64,000 nucleotides of DNA from Diphasiastrum complanatum (GCA_029204225.1 CM055097.1:11593828-11657827), one strand, 5' to 3'. Counted from the stretch's first letter, positions 9,425-22,100 are shown. The notes: generated from the letters alone by a model not told the origin. A program made the numbers and translations.

Positions 9425-9769
9425 TAGTTGAAAATACGAGTACGCAAGCTGAGATTGGAAAGAATGTAGAGCTTGCGAGGTAAACCTAAGAATGACAAGA
9501 AAATGAGAGATAGAATGAAGAAAATGAGAGGTATACCTATGGATGACAAGAAGTTCCTTAACTACAAGGATTCGCTAACCACAGTTTATGACTATTGACG
9601 TCAAGTCAACCTCGAGTGAACAATGACGGGCAACATAAGAGTATTCAGGCAGTAATTGTGGTCCAATCACAATTGTTTATTCTGCCTGGCGGGATATTTG
9701 AAAATCACAAAAATTTGGTTGGAAAAGTTGAATACAATTTTTGACCATCAACCACTGTTACAGTTCGTC
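9425..9769. other. Non-coding boundary between the unusual 5' locus and the retroelement region
   Basis: Contains short near-repeats (AATGACAAGAAAATGAGAG and relatives near 9490-9550). No gene recognised. A plausible edge of the 1-9.6 kb locus, but no terminal repeat or target duplication was found. Confidence 0.3.
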
Positions 9770-10090
9770 ACAGATGGACACCATTCATTGATTCTCCCCA
9801 AAATGACTTGGGAGATGCTTTTGAACCTTGAAAAAGGGTACGATTTTTCTTCTTGGCTACACCATTTTGTTGAGGTGTGTTGGGGCATGAATGCTCCTTC
9901 TTGATGCCATTTTGATCAAAAAACGCTTTGAAGCTTTTGGAGATGTATTATCCACCTCCATCTGACCTTAGCTCCTTGATGTTAGTGCCAAATTGCTTAA
10001 CCAAAAGAGCTTTGAATTTTAGAATAGTTTCAAACACCATAGCTTTTGAAGACAAAAGGTACATCCAAGTAAATCTACTTGTTTAACCCG
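9770..10090 (-). pseudogene. Ty1/copia integrase core fragment
   Basis: Read on the minus strand, 10080-9800 gives FKALLVKQFGTNIKELRSDGG, FFDQNGIKKEHSCPNTPQQN and GVAKKKNRT, the typical central part of a copia integrase (second catalytic Asp region, then the [14 protein letters not shown] block). The catalytic Glu codon of that block has become Lys. Nothing flanking forms an LTR, so this is a relic. Confidence 0.7.
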
Positions 10091-10338
10091 AAAAAAATAT
10101 TGTTAAAATCGTGGTGTTATACACTCAAAGATGATACTTCCAGTTTTAGTGATTTATCAACACTTAAATGGGTAACTTTGGATGTACGTATCAATCTGAG
10201 TGTTTGAAAGTTTGGTTGACCGAAAATTTTTACTATATATTTTGTTTGAAGTCATATGTTGGCAAATCTAATGTACTACATTAAAATGAAATACTAAAGT
10301 GCTACAACTACATGGAACTTGTTGTGTTAAACTACAGA

Positions 10339-10965
10339 ATGTTATAGTTTATGCAATCCTGATTGGGCTAGATGGCTTCCACATTGCCAAAGGTGTTTAT
10401 ATGATGACTAGGTTGGTATCTTTTGTTAATTATGTCAATTTTCTAGTGGTGGCTCTAAACTTCTTTGAGTTACCCAACTACCATATATGTCCCACACTCA
10501 CGGGAGGCCATCAATATTCTCCCCTAGTTATGGCATGCTCACTTAGGACCCTTTCAAAGTAACTATTGGGTTGTAAGTGGGAGAGGGCCCACACTAGCGA
10601 TGTGACTAGTCCAACCTATTGAAATCAAAAGCCCAACTTTTTAAGTAGACTTTAGCTTTCTCCAATGTGACATCATACATGGTAAGGTTGGGTTAGGTTG
10701 AATAACACTATTCATCAACCATTTAAGTGGTCCCTTGTGAGTTGTGGGCCATTGAGAGTTGTACTTGTAGGGATCAATAGATAGAATCCTCATTCATACA
10801 AGGTACCAACCTCCCAATTGGCATCCCTTGATGTGAAAGTAACATCAGAGTGGCCACTTGTCACTAGGGAAAGTGCAAGGATAAGCTCTAATTTTAAAAC
10901 TTGCAATTTTCATCAAATGATAAGGAACCGTCTTTGTTTGAAACAAATCCACATTGTATTAACTA
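10339..10965 (+). repeat. Dispersed repeat copy 1 (LTR-like)
   Basis: Shares an extended, gapped similarity with 62797-63377 in the same orientation, including TTTATGCAATC, GGAGGCCATCAATATTCTC, TCACTAGGGAAAGT and ACAAATCC. It starts with TG and is about 600 bp, so an old solo LTR is likely. No clear target duplication. Confidence 0.55.
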
Positions 10966-10977
10966 GATAGTGTAGAT

Positions 10978-11143
<166 letters not shown>

Positions 11144-11600
11144 CTTTTTTGTATTGTTATTTGCAATGAGTAATAGTTTGATAGTTTATAGGAAAATTTA
11201 CAAGTCTTAAGCGTAGAAAGTGCTACACCATCCTAAGTTGGTAGGACCTTAGTTTGTAAATTCCAAAATAATTAAAAATTGCTAGATTATGAATTAAAGT
11301 GGCAAAATGTATAGAGGCTCTAAAATACAACTATTCCTTCACACTTATTCACAAGAATTGTTACTATGTCCACAAAGGTTTAGACTTGAATTATGATTAC
11401 CATGATGTTGACATAAATATGAACACTATCATGAAAATAGTCTAAAAGCGTGTTGTATCAAACTTGATACCATATTATGAAAGAGCTTCATGTTAAAAAA
11501 TTAGCCTATGATTATAAGTGATCAAGTTATTTAAAAAAGAAACTAGAAAATTGCTAGCAAAAAATGATAACAAGAGGAAGAGAACCATGTATAAGCATGA
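11144..11600. other. Non-coding stretch, nothing recognised
   Basis: AT-rich, many stops in all frames, no family recognised. Confidence 0.4.
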
Positions 11601-12217
11601 AATGAAATAGAGAAGAGAGAAGATTACTCTCTCCACGAGTTATTCCTTTTTCTCACTGGGAACCTTCGCACTGGCACTTGCATTGGGAACTAACTCTCGC
11701 AAGCTTCTCTGTAGCCCGGTCTCACTGAGATGGAACTTCAAAGAGCTCTGGGAGAGTTCTTATGGCAATTTGATTTTTTGTTTGATTTTTTACAAGGTTT
11801 TTTTTTTTTAATTTTTATGGTTTTTTCTTTGATTTTTGTAATCTGCTTGGAACTAACTCTTGTACGCCTCTATGCAAGTCTAGGACAGTACCCTGGAGCT
11901 GCTACTAGTCGTGCGAGGGTTAACTCTCACTGGTTTTAAAGAAAACAAAATTTGATGGAAAATTTGGCTCTTTTTCCCTCCAAAATATAAATTGGTGTGT
12001 TTTTTTTTTAGATTTTTCCAGGTTTTGGTTTGAATGTCAAGCTCTTAGAGGCTGTTTAGGGCCTTCTCTACCTCTCACACCTCCTCCGCTAGCTGGAAAT
12101 AGTCCAAACACAAAAAAATACAGAAAACTAAGTCTTCCTACCCCAAAATCCACCTAAAACTATTCTAAAAAGCAAGAAATAACTAAAATGGTAGCTATAC
12201 TAGTTAGAGAGAACCTA
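11601..12217 (-). other. Leader-like fragment of a gypsy element with repeated short motif
   Basis: Downstream (on the minus strand) of the primer site at 12218-12235. Between 11640 and 11940 variants of GGAACTAACTCTCGCAAG and CTCACTGGGAACC recur. This parallels the motif-rich leaders of gypsy elements A, B and C. No gag follows; the fragment is truncated. Confidence 0.35.
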
Positions 12218-12235
12218 TCCTCAGCAACGGTGCCA
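12218..12235 (-). other. Primer-binding-site-like sequence (gypsy type)
   Basis: Minus strand TGGCACCGTTGCTGAGGA resembles the TGGCGCCGTTGCCGGGGA primer site of plant gypsy elements and follows a CTACA LTR-type end. Confidence 0.5.
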
Positions 12236-12236
12236 G

Positions 12237-12510
12237 TGTAGGGATGTTGATCTTTTGTAGTAGTAGCCCTTCCGTCTATCAACAAGGGCTAGAATGCTGG
12301 ATAGGTGCCTAACTATGTAAAGATGCAACTTTTAGATACTTCTCTACTTCCTCCCTTAACTCTACTCACCACTAACACTACCCACCATTAACTCTACACC
12401 ACTAACTAACATTCCACATGATTTTAGAGAGAATGTGAAGGGAAGAGTAGAAGAGATAGAGGGGAGAGAGAGAAAGGGAGTGAGGGTGGAGGTTAGCTCA
12501 AGTGCTCCGA
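12237..12510 (-). repeat. 3' part of a gypsy LTR (fragment)
   Basis: On the minus strand this carries the pyrimidine-rich block and AGTGTTAGTGG-like repeats seen near the end of LTR A (34860-34960) and ends in CTACA before the primer site. The other side joins abruptly to copia RT sequence at about 12510. Confidence 0.4.
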
Positions 12511-12808
12511 GATTCTCATCATTGCCCATGATAATAATATCATCAACATAAAGTAAAATTAAGGCAATGCTATCTTCGTTTATAAGAACATAAAGATTTG
12601 GATCTGAATTTGTCCTTACAAACTCATGAGAAAGAAAGTAATGGTCAATGCATCCATACCATGCACGTGGCACTTGCTTAAGGCCATAAAGTGCTTTGCG
12701 CAGCTTGCATACCTTATGTTCTTGTCCCTTTGCTATAAAGCCTTGTGGTTGGACCATGTAAACTTCTTCCTCTAAGTCACCATTTAAAAATGCGGACTTC
12801 ACATCCAT
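12511..12808 (-). pseudogene. Copia E reverse transcriptase, truncated
   Basis: Opens with MDVKSAFLNGDLEEEVYM and contains KALYGLKQVPRAW and LLYVDDIIIMG, the copia RT fingers/palm with the YVDD active site intact. The coding sense is lost at about 12510, where an LTR fragment begins, so thumb and RNase H are missing. It lies downstream of the integrase and gag of the same minus-strand element. Confidence 0.85.
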
Positions 12809-12837
12809 TTGATGGATTTTTCACCCAAAATGAGATG

Positions 12838-13677
12838 TTAAGGCGATGATAAGACGTAGCGTAGTCCACTTAGCCACTGGAGCATCAAATTTGCTTTACT
12901 CCTCCTTTGGCACATGTAGGCCCTACATCCAATGACATGAAACTTGTCAACTTTTGGCTTTATTCCTGTAAATGCCTCTTCGAGAGTCACATTTGGAACC
13001 GCAACTATAGGACTCATGTTTTGCAAGAATGTTGTTGCACTGCACACTTTCAACCAAAGTGAATTGGTTAAGCCCATTTGCTTCATCATGGAGTGTGCAC
13101 TTTCCATAATAGTCCTCTTTTTCCTTTCAGCTACACCATTACTATGCGACATTTGTCATTGTGTGAATTGCCTTTTGATGCCATGTTCCTTACAAAAGTC
13201 CTCAAAATCATCAGAGTTGTATTTGCCCCCTCTATCTAATCTTAGCACTTTGATGCATGCATCCAGTTGGTTCTCTACTAAAGCCCTAAACTCCTTGAAG
13301 CGAGCAAAAGCATCTGATTTCTTCTTCAAGAAATAAATCCATGTCCTCCTAGAGTAATCATCTATGAAAGTCACAAAATAATAGGCTTTCCCCATCGACA
13401 TGGTCTTCATTGGACCGCACAGGTTGCTGTGAATAAGTTCTAGCAGTTTCTTAGCTCTTGCAGCTCCACTTTTCTTGAATGTCTCTCTATGTTGCTTTCC
13501 CATAACACATATGGCGTGATAATCATCTTGTAGTGCTGGTAATCCTGTTACCATCTTCAGTTTCGCCATCAATCTTAAGCTCTCATAGTTTAAGTGACCA
13601 AGTCTCTTGTGCCACAACTCAGTTTGTAATGTTGTTGAGGTAGCCAAACCATATTCACCTGGTTTTGCAGCATCCAA
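12838..13677 (-). pseudogene. Copia E integrase (two frames)
   Basis: 13677-13156 contains ELWHKRLGHLNYESL (GAG-pre-integrase), IHSNLCGPM (the catalytic Asp of DLCGP is Asn), FIDDYSRRTWIYFLKKK and LRLDRGGKY with the second Asp. 13152-12838 continues SNGVAERKKRT with the catalytic Glu, then GLTNSLW. The change of frame near 13154 and loss of the first Asp show decay. The enzyme would insert the element's cDNA into the genome. Confidence 0.85.
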
Positions 13678-13771
13678 CTTATAAAAGCCACAGTTACTAT
13701 CTCAATAACCTTTTACTACCACCTTATTGTTGTAGTCCATATCCTTCATTAGGCATCCATCCTTGATAAAT

Positions 13772-14932
13772 TCAACCTTGAGATGTTGATTTGCCATCAC
13801 ACCAACAGATTGCAAGCTCTTTTTGAGTCCAGGAAATAAAGCACATTAGGGATACTCTTGATTTTACCATCAGGAAACTACACAGGTACATTGTCGACAC
13901 CCTGTATTTGGCATTCCTCCCCATTGGCTTGTGTGACCTTGTCCCTATCATGGATTGGCAAGAATTCTCAAACCAATCGCGTTTCCCGGTCATATGCCTT
14001 CTGGAATGTGAATCTATGAACCATCTGGCACCATCGTCAACCTGAGATACCAATGTCGATGAGAAGACACTTGTCTTGTCATCTTCCCCATCACCTTCGG
14101 CAATGTTGCCTTGTTGCTTCACTTTTCCCGCCTTTATGTCCGCTTTCTTCTTGTAACATTCACGTGCCCAATGACCTAGTTTGCGACAATAGTAACATTT
14201 GCCCTTCTTCTTCTTTTTCACCTTCGATGACGACTCTCCCTCGTCATCATCATCCTTGGATTTCTTAGGAATCCTCTTCCACCCTTTTTGCTCGCCTTTA
14301 GCAAGCAATGCTTGATCATCCTGTGGGGTTTGCCTGGACTTCACCACCTCGCGACGTTGCTCTTCCTGCAACATGATTCCGTGCAAGTCTTCAAAAGTAG
14401 GCAATCTCTCCCTCGAAGCAATGCCGCTCACAAACATTTGTAGACCTTCCGAAATTCTGCTCATAGTGGTATGTACCAATTTAACGTCCCTAATTGGTTT
14501 TCCAATTGCCACAAGTTGATCTCTCAGCTCTTTTATCCTGGTGAAGAAAGATCCCACCGATTTGCCTTCTTCCATCCTAATTGTGTTCAATCTCAACTTC
14601 AAGAACATGGCTCGAGATGGATTGCAAGTTTGAAAGTGTGTTCTAAGAGCTTCCCAAGCTCCCCTAGTTGTCGTGGCATCACTTATGTGGGTGATCATAG
14701 GGTCTTTCACTGAAAGATTGATCAAGGACAATGCTCTCTGTGCCTTTTTATCAAAGGCCCTCATGTCACCTGGAGTGGTATTAGGCCGGACTTCAATACC
14801 TGCAACAATATCCCATAACTCCTTATCCATCAAAATGCTCTTCATTTTGAATTTCCAGATGTTGTAGTTAGAAGCCCCATCAAGTTTGCTTGCATCGCCC
14901 AAAATTGCCTCATTGATGTTTGCCATTTCCAA
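13772..14932 (-). pseudogene. Copia E gag with CCHC knuckle and start of protease
   Basis: 386 residues start at the ATG at 14932. The N-terminal part (LDGASNYNIWKFKMKSIL, GAWEALRTHFQ) is the UBN2-type gag core. A Lys-rich stretch precedes CYYCRKLGHWAREC, a standard CX2CX4HX4C zinc knuckle, about residue 245. RWFIDSHSRRHMTG follows, the protease active-site region with DSG changed to DSH. After about 13950 the sequence drifts. Gag forms the particle and binds RNA; the protease would cut the polyprotein. Confidence 0.85.
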
Positions 14933-16143
14933 AGTGCTTGAAACTCCACCTGTAGCCTATAAAGTGTATGCCAAAGCCAACCGTGATGTCAAAAATAAAA
15001 AATAATGACCTGCATTTTTTGGCTTACTAGGCCACCTGTTTTTTTTCTGCCAAATTGAAAGCCAAATCGGCGTCGCCTTCCGAAATGCTCCTTGTCACCA
15101 ACTCCCAACTACGTGCCCAATGAAATGGTGAAATCACTTCTAGCATGTTCCGAACACTTTCTCTGTGGCAATCACTCTGTTTTGACGTACCGTACTTGTA
15201 GGTACAGTCAAGGTGCCCTCCGTTTGGAGGCTATAGCCTTTTGTTTGGCCAAAATAGGCTAAAGGAAGTGAAAATAGAGGCACTTTGAGTTTTTAAATTG
15301 TCTTTTCACCTTGAGAAGACTTCACTTTTCACCAACTTCAGGACCCAACTCAAATTTCAAGTTGAAAATTTTTAAAGAAGGTGAAGTGTGATTTACACTT
15401 CAGGCCCCTTTCACCCTTTCATGGGTCCCTTTACTTGCCATTCAATGGTCACATGCGATCTGACGGCCTTAGCTCTTAGATCTTCCACCATCGATTATGA
15501 GTACTCCGATCCGATGGTTCTCAAGCAATCCGTGCATTGATCCATGGTTTTGGATCCATTGGACCCCTAGATACACTGAAGGAGAACTCTTTCTCCATGC
15601 GCGAGCAGACTCGCGAGCCCGTCTCCCTTCCTACACAACCAGTTCATTTATAAGCTTTAGTTATGGCTGATCTACAAATATGGATTCAGCACACTTAATG
15701 GCACATGGCTGCTCACGGCCTTTCAGGGGTCAATTCGACTAGTTAGGACGCCCACCACCACCAATTTACAGCTTCCAAAAACCTTCAGAGACAAGAAAGA
15801 TTTGTAGTTGCTCAGTTTTAAACCCTAGTTGAACGAAGGATGAGCATTTCTTGGACTTTATTCAATCTTTTTTAGATATACTTTTTGTAGCTACCTATCC
15901 CACTGAGGTCGCCCTATAGTAAGCTATCTTTTGCTTCAAACCATTCTTCAAACGATATCCGATTGGATTCATGCCAATCACAAATGCCAAGCAACCCTCC
16001 TACTAATTAGCCAACAATACTTTGTCGACACTACAGTTTTGAGCAAATTCTTCGAATTTCCACAACTCGATTTGTGCTACCCAGCAAGCAAACCGCTGTG
16101 AATCTGCAGCTCTTCATCCTTCTCCAGTGATTATAGCCACCAA
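14933..16143 (-). other. 5' leader of copia E
   Basis: About 1.2 kb without coding sense lies between the primer site at 16144-16157 and the gag start. It is less AT-rich than its surroundings and includes CTGAAG/AAGTGAAG repeats near 15240-15420. No other gene recognised. Confidence 0.5.
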
Positions 16144-16157
16144 GGGCTCTGCTACCA
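16144..16157 (-). other. Copia E primer-binding site
   Basis: Minus strand TGGTAGCAGAGCCC is a one-base variant of the copia TGGTATCAGAGC site for initiator tRNA-Met. Confidence 0.7.
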
Positions 16158-16160
16158 AGT

Positions 16161-16250
16161 TGATAATACGATTTAAAACCCGATCGAATCAATCACCACA
16201 AAACAACATTAAGTACAACAAGACGAGACAACAGAATTGCTCTCCCACAT
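16161..16250 (-). repeat. Last ~90 bp of copia E 5' LTR
   Basis: Minus-strand sequence ends TTATCA just before the primer site. The rest of the LTR is missing; the sequence joins directly to the RT of another copia element near 16255, so the boundary is a deletion or recombination junction. Confidence 0.5.
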
Positions 16251-16254
16251 ACGT

Positions 16255-17174
16255 CAATGCCAAGACAATAGTGCATCAATCCTAGATCGCTCATGTTAAA
16301 AACATTGGAAAGATCTGATTTGATTTCATCAATTAAGCTCTCATTACTTTCTATAATAATCAAATCATCGACGTACAAAACAATGAGCACTATATCTGAA
16401 TCTTGTCTTAGAATGTAAAGATTAGGATTAGCATTACTCCTTAGCATTTTCCTTCGCTTGAAGTGCTCATCAATGCTAGAATACCACGCTCGTGGTGCTT
16501 GCTTCAATCCGTAGATAGCTTTGTTGAGCTTAAAAATGCTCTGTCCCTGGCTCAAGAAATCCTTGAGGTTGTACAAAATACACCTCTTCATCTAGCACTC
16601 CATTAAGAAAAGCAGCTTTAACGTCCATTTGTTGGATCTTCCAACCATAGAAAGCAGAAATAGCAATGAAAGAACATATAGTCACCATCTTAGCTACGGG
16701 TGTGAAGGTTTTCTCAAAATCAATACCTTTCTACTACTCAAATCATCTCGCAACCAACCGTGATTTGTACTTGTTGAGTTGTCCATTTGCTCCATATTTG
16801 ATCTTATAAATCCATTTGCAAGTGATAGGCGTCTTACCATCAGGTAGCTCAACCAAGTTCCATGTCCTATTTTTCGATATGGCTTCCATTTTTGTTTCCA
16901 TAGCTGCACACCACTCCTTGTGCTCCTTTGTTTCATCAAAAGTTTTTGGTTCTTGAGCCTTGAGCACGGAACCCATTAGGGCTAGATTCATCTCTAATCT
17001 TGTAGGAGGTTTCTGATTTCTACTTGACCTTTGAAGCTCTCCCTGCTCACTAGATGCGGGAGTATCTCCCTTCTTATCACCACCTATGACTGATAAGTAC
17101 CATTTAGGTACTCTCTTAGAAATTTCAGCATCAAACTTGCCTTTGTCCATTGGATCTTCCACATCAAAATCCAC
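16255..17174 (-). pseudogene. Copia F reverse transcriptase
   Basis: 17174-16743 holds KEWCAAMETKMEAISKNRTW, LPDGKTPITCKWIYKIK and YKSRLVAR, the standard start of copia RT. After a frameshift near 16740, 16591-16193 holds NKAIYGLKQAPRAWYSSID and VLIVLYVDDLIII with an intact YVDD, then MSDLGLMHYCLGI. The frame dissolves at about 16255 where the LTR end of copia E begins. A different family from copia E. Confidence 0.85.
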
Positions 17175-17199
17175 TTCCTTTTTGACCTGTATAGTTGTA

Positions 17200-17760
17200 T
17201 TTTTACTCCCTCATTAAAAGGGTCAGTAATTGTTTTAGTTTGTTCACTTGACCCATCTCATCAAATGTAACATCTCTAGAAATCACAAGCTTATATGCAT
17301 TTGTGTCATACATCATGTATGCCTTGACCTTCTCATCATACCCCAAAAAAATACACTTGACAGCCTTTGCATCCAATTCCTTTGTGTCTCATCAGGAATA
17401 TGAGCATAAGCATCACAACCAAATACACTCAAATGAGAAATATTATGTTTCTTTCCAGTAAAAGCTTTATGAGATGGCTTACCTTCCATGGATTTTGTAG
17501 GACACCAATTCAGGATGTGCGTAGCTATGTTGCAAGCTTTTGCTTAAAAGGTTTTTGGAAAACCCTTGCCTTTGAGCATTGCCCTTGCCATCTCAACAAT
17601 GGATATGTTCTTTCGTTCTGCAACTCCATTTTGTTGTGGTGAACAAGGTGCTGCAGTCTGCCTCTTCATCCGTTGATCTTAGCAAAAATCTATAAATTAT
17701 GTCAAAAATTACTCACACCTCCATTAGATCTCAAAGTCTTGATGCAACATCTTGTTTGCT
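17200..17760 (-). pseudogene. Copia F integrase C-terminal half
   Basis: The minus strand reads [13 protein letters not shown] near 17640-17600, KGFPKTF, then SMEGKPSHKAF, VFGCDAYAHIPDE and LGYDEKVKAYMMYDT-like sequence down to about 17290. This is the copia integrase catalytic Glu block and the C-terminal region, broken by frameshifts. Confidence 0.75.
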
Positions 17761-18394
17761 TTTCAAATAATGCCTAGAATTCCGTAGACCTATGGTTGCA
17801 TAAGAGTTAGGAAGATGCAATATAACTTAAAGTCGCATAAGTGTTATCTTTAGAAAAACTTAGAAATAACCTTTAAAAAAATGCCAACTTTTTTAACTTT
17901 TATCTTCAAGAAGAGTGATATATGTTGAAAGTACAGTACTAAGGACCATAAATGAACCTACATAAGGCTCCAAGAGTGATTGATTGATTGATACATCTAT
18001 ATATTGCAAAACTAGTCACAAGATCTTGATCTAGAAAAGCCATACTGGATCCCACAATCAAGAGCAATCAAAATCATTGATCAAAAATTGAATTTTGACC
18101 CCACAAATGTGTGGTACGGCCTCCAATATGGCATGTTATCAAATATTAAGTGTAATCAAGTTTAGATACCAAAGCATTCACAAAAACTCAAGACAAATGT
18201 GTAGAAACCTCAAGATTGCCAATCTGCTCCAAAAATTCTATCTCCTCACTATGGATGATGGATTGTATGTACAATATGGCTCTTCTCCTCTCAAGTCAGG
18301 TGAAAATACAACATGTAATAAGGAAGATGATTGACTATTTTTGTCCTAAAAAAAAACCTGACTAACCATATGAATGATATCTAACCTATCTAGT
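17761..18394. repeat. Old LTR-like remnant related to the D-family LTR
   Basis: Contains ACAAATGTGTGG and a segment (18170-18300) loosely matching 27010-27130 (CTCAAGACAAATGTGTAGAAACC; GTACAATATGGCTC). No ends could be set. Confidence 0.3.
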
Positions 18395-19146
18395 TGTAGT
18401 GGGTTTCTTTCCTTGCCTAACCTGAATCCAAGATCTAGTCAATCTAGCATCAAAGAGATAGAGTTAGTTGTCACGCGTAGGTTCGTTCCCATGAGAGCGA
18501 TAGTTTAGTTCAGATTTCAACATGAATGGAGGATTTACATCTATCTCTACATCCATTAACCCTAATCTTTAACACTACACATCCCTTAACACTACACATC
18601 CACAACAGAGATAGCTTACTCTTTCTCTCTCTCCCTTTCTCTCTCATAAAAAGTATAATAACATAGAATCCCAATAACACTCAGATCCAACAATTAGCAA
18701 AATCCAAATAAGCATGAGAGATGGAAGAAAAGTGATAGAGAGCAAGGACATTCATCAATCCATTTCTGAAGAGAACCAATCTGCTTTATTGAAATGAGGC
18801 AATGAACATGAGGAGCAACTCGAGTTGGTCCCTTCTTATAGTAGAGAGGAGGACCCTGGCCTCTGAATCCTATTGGTCTAGTCTTGCCTCTCTTTTTATT
18901 CGAATTTAAAAAAGTGTGGGAACCATCAAAATTGGAGGGAAACCCAACTTTATTCACTAACTTGAAATTTAGGCCCTACGACATTAAAAGTCTCGCAAAA
19001 AGGCCTAAAGTCCTTTTATTGACTTTCAACTAATCAATCAAATAATTGTGTGATTATCGGGTTGGACTTATACATGCAGGGTGCCAAATCCCTCTCACTT
19101 ATTAACTAGAGTTAGGGTTGCCTTGAGATCCGCAAACCCTCCAACA
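18395..19146 (-). repeat. 3' LTR of gypsy element A'
   Basis: On the minus strand it begins TGTTGGAGGGTTTGCGG and ends CCCACTACA. It is a close copy of LTR A at 34353-35114 in opposite orientation, including TATAAGAAGGGACC and AATAAAGCAGATTGG (a polyadenylation-type AATAAA). Confidence 0.9.
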
Positions 19147-19163
19147 GTATCCCCCACCAAAAC
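19147..19163 (-). other. Polypurine tract of element A'
   Basis: Minus strand GTTTTGGTGGGGGATAC directly precedes the LTR start TGTTGG, which marks the 3' LTR and the minus-strand direction. Confidence 0.65.
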
Positions 19164-19196
19164 TGGTGGCGGCGCCATGACACCTGCAATATGTAG

Positions 19197-22100
19197 TTAT
19201 CGGAAACTTTTATTGGCTTTGCGTTGAATCTTGATTAAATGATGCTGCACCTTCTCCATAAATCGAGACATCCAAATTGTGTGGCAGGAAACAACGATGG
19301 GCTCCAGCAATCCACTTGGAGTTGTCCATGATGTGAAGCATGATTCCCAGGAGCCTCCCATCATTGCCACACAAAAATATAAACAAGAAACCGACAATTG
19401 ATCTTTGATTTGCTCTGAGGCCATCGGCTTATTTGGATCGAATGCCAGAGGAGGGAGGCAATCATCCGATCTGGTTGCCACTAACGCCAACAGAGTTAGA
19501 TCTTTAGCAAACATTGTTGATTGTCTCACTGTTGGATCTGGAGAGTGGACATACTCTCATTGATAGGCTTGTAAGGCGTGGTGGAAATCCACTGAGATGG
19601 TCCAGCTATAAGGTTGATGGATGATTGGCCAATTGGGCGTATGGATGGTGATCTTGTCCATAGCCAATCTCAAATCTTTTCATTTATTTCTTTGCGGCAT
19701 TGGCACATAATAGGGATCTACCCGCAATTGGCGAGGGCTGGCGACGTAACTCCTAATTGATTATGGAGTTTTCTCAAAAATCGTGATTCTCCATTTTGGC
19801 TGCTCTCCCAATGCAGGTATTTTGTCCAACTCTTTGTTGGCCTCGATCTCAGAGGTCTTAAACTTCATAACCCATCTACCACGTGAGGACTCATGCAAAT
19901 GTTGCTTTAAGAAAGTCTGGATCTGGTCCTCAACGCTGATGGGCCTTCTGAATAGAGGTGTTGTCCTTGATGAAGATGGACCCGCTTGTACTACCGGTAT
20001 GATTAGCGGTTGGTCTGCTATATCTGGATCTCCCCCTGGTCCATGCTCAAATCAACCCCTGTATCCATTGGTACGGCTTCTTGGCACGGAGGGGAGAATT
20101 GCGGCATGACCGGTATGGGGATTTGTGGTCCGACTTCCAACACTCGAACGGCTGTTTTTTCATAGACGGTGATGGTCTCTTTAGCCTTTGCCAACTCAGT
20201 TGAAGCTGCTCCGTTGAACCTGTCAAAGCGGCCTTGAAATTTCTGAAGGGCCACCTTGTATATCTCCACTTTCTTGAACAAATACACAATCTCTGTCGAT
20301 GTGACCGGATGATCTAGTATTTGTGTTTGAAGATACACATCATGCTCAAGGGTGGTTGCATCCAATTCACCTTGAAGCTGCGTGCGATCTTGTTCAGCCA
20401 TCTATAATTACCCCTTCAGCAGCTGCACTTGTTGCTTTGCATCCTGCACGACCTTATCCACTTGATCATGTGCGGTTGTCAGGGCGTTTTGCAGGGAGTT
20501 GATGTAGTCTTCCAAGCGATCAGCTTGTTGCTGGGCCAACTTCTTTTTCGACTTCAGCCTTGTCTTCGTGTTGTTTGGCAATTTTCAACTCTTGATCCCC
20601 CCAGTTGGACAAGTTTCTAGCTGATCAGAGTGTTTTCGGACCCCAGATCAGAGATTCTCTGCTCCATTTTCTTCTTCTTATCTAACATCGACGAAATCAC
20701 TTGTGCAAGGCTTGAAACCAAACCTAGAGCATCACCAGAATCGACGGTTGTGGAGGTGGTAGTAGTAGCAGGACCTGATGGAGCTATCCTTGGTTGGCGT
20801 GGAATAGGTGCCACTACGTCTTCTTCTTCAAAAAGGTCTTCCTCTTCAAACCTTTCAGGCATTGTGGCATCGAACTGTTTTGGTGATTTTACAACTTTGT
20901 CGACCCGAAGTGCGGTTGGACTGTCTTTCATATGAGGTTGTTGGCTGACATCTTCAACACCAATAGTAGATTCATGGATATGTTCGAATCCTCTTCTAGG
21001 GGATTGGAGTTCAAAGGGCGTAGGGCTCTGGGGCATTTCAAAAAATTTGGTGGCCCCAAGGGGGTCGGAATCATCGAACATATCCATGAAGAATTGTGTG
21101 TTTGGTGAGGTGGCTTTGGTGTGTGGGGGTGAGGCGGCCTGGGCAACTGTGATGAGAATGGTAGGCCCAATGGTCACAGACTATCCTTGAATGGAAGCAG
21201 AGGCGAGGGAAGCATCAAAGGCTGGGGGAATGGGAAGTTCAGTGTGAACAACAACAGAGGGTGGAAGCGCAGCTAACGAGGTATGCCTAGTGCGACGTCG
21301 TGACATGGAAGGTGAGTCAGGAATAACAATCTCGCTGTGTGGACAACGACGACTATGAGAACTTGAGGCCTGGTGAGATGACTCTACCGGTGTTTCTTCA
21401 TAAATCGAAAGCATAGAATCTAGGTGGAAGCCATGGATTCTGTTTTCTAAGTGAGAAGCGGCTAAAAGAGACAATAAAGAGCCAACAGCGAACTACTGCT
21501 TAGTATTGGCCTTAATAGCTCGTTTGACCTCACCAAAAACAATCTTGAACCAATTATATGGTTCAAGAGGGGCTTTGGCTAACTTGGTGTGGGACTCCAC
21601 TATCCTATGGAGGATCTGTGATGTGATGTGGTCTTTCCTGAGGTTGCCAACCATCAGGAAGTTGTTCAGTAGCTGGGCAGCAGCGTGGATTAAAGGCTCA
21701 GTGATGGCTTCCAGAAGGTAGCCGTCATTGGTCTAGTGCAGATCGTTGGTGAGGTCAATATATGGCTTGATGGTCTGTTTGGCGTGCTTGTGATTGGGTG
21801 AGGCCTGCGTGTCAGATGCTATAGCTATAGCTGCAAGAGCGGCCTCAGTGACGTGCACCTTATATGTGGCTCCCTGGAAAGTGATATAGAATTTCCTTCC
21901 ACGTACTGAAGACAAGAGTGATGAAATCCATATTGATGCGACCAGAAAAGGCTCTCTCATGAATACCCATTGTAGTGAGCAGCGGCGGCTCCGCAAGGGT
22001 CATCCACTGAGTGACCGTGCTTGTGCTAGGAAGAATCATGATGTCCGTTGCAGATGGGACATCATGATAGATAGTATAGCGCGGAGACTGGGAAGTATCG

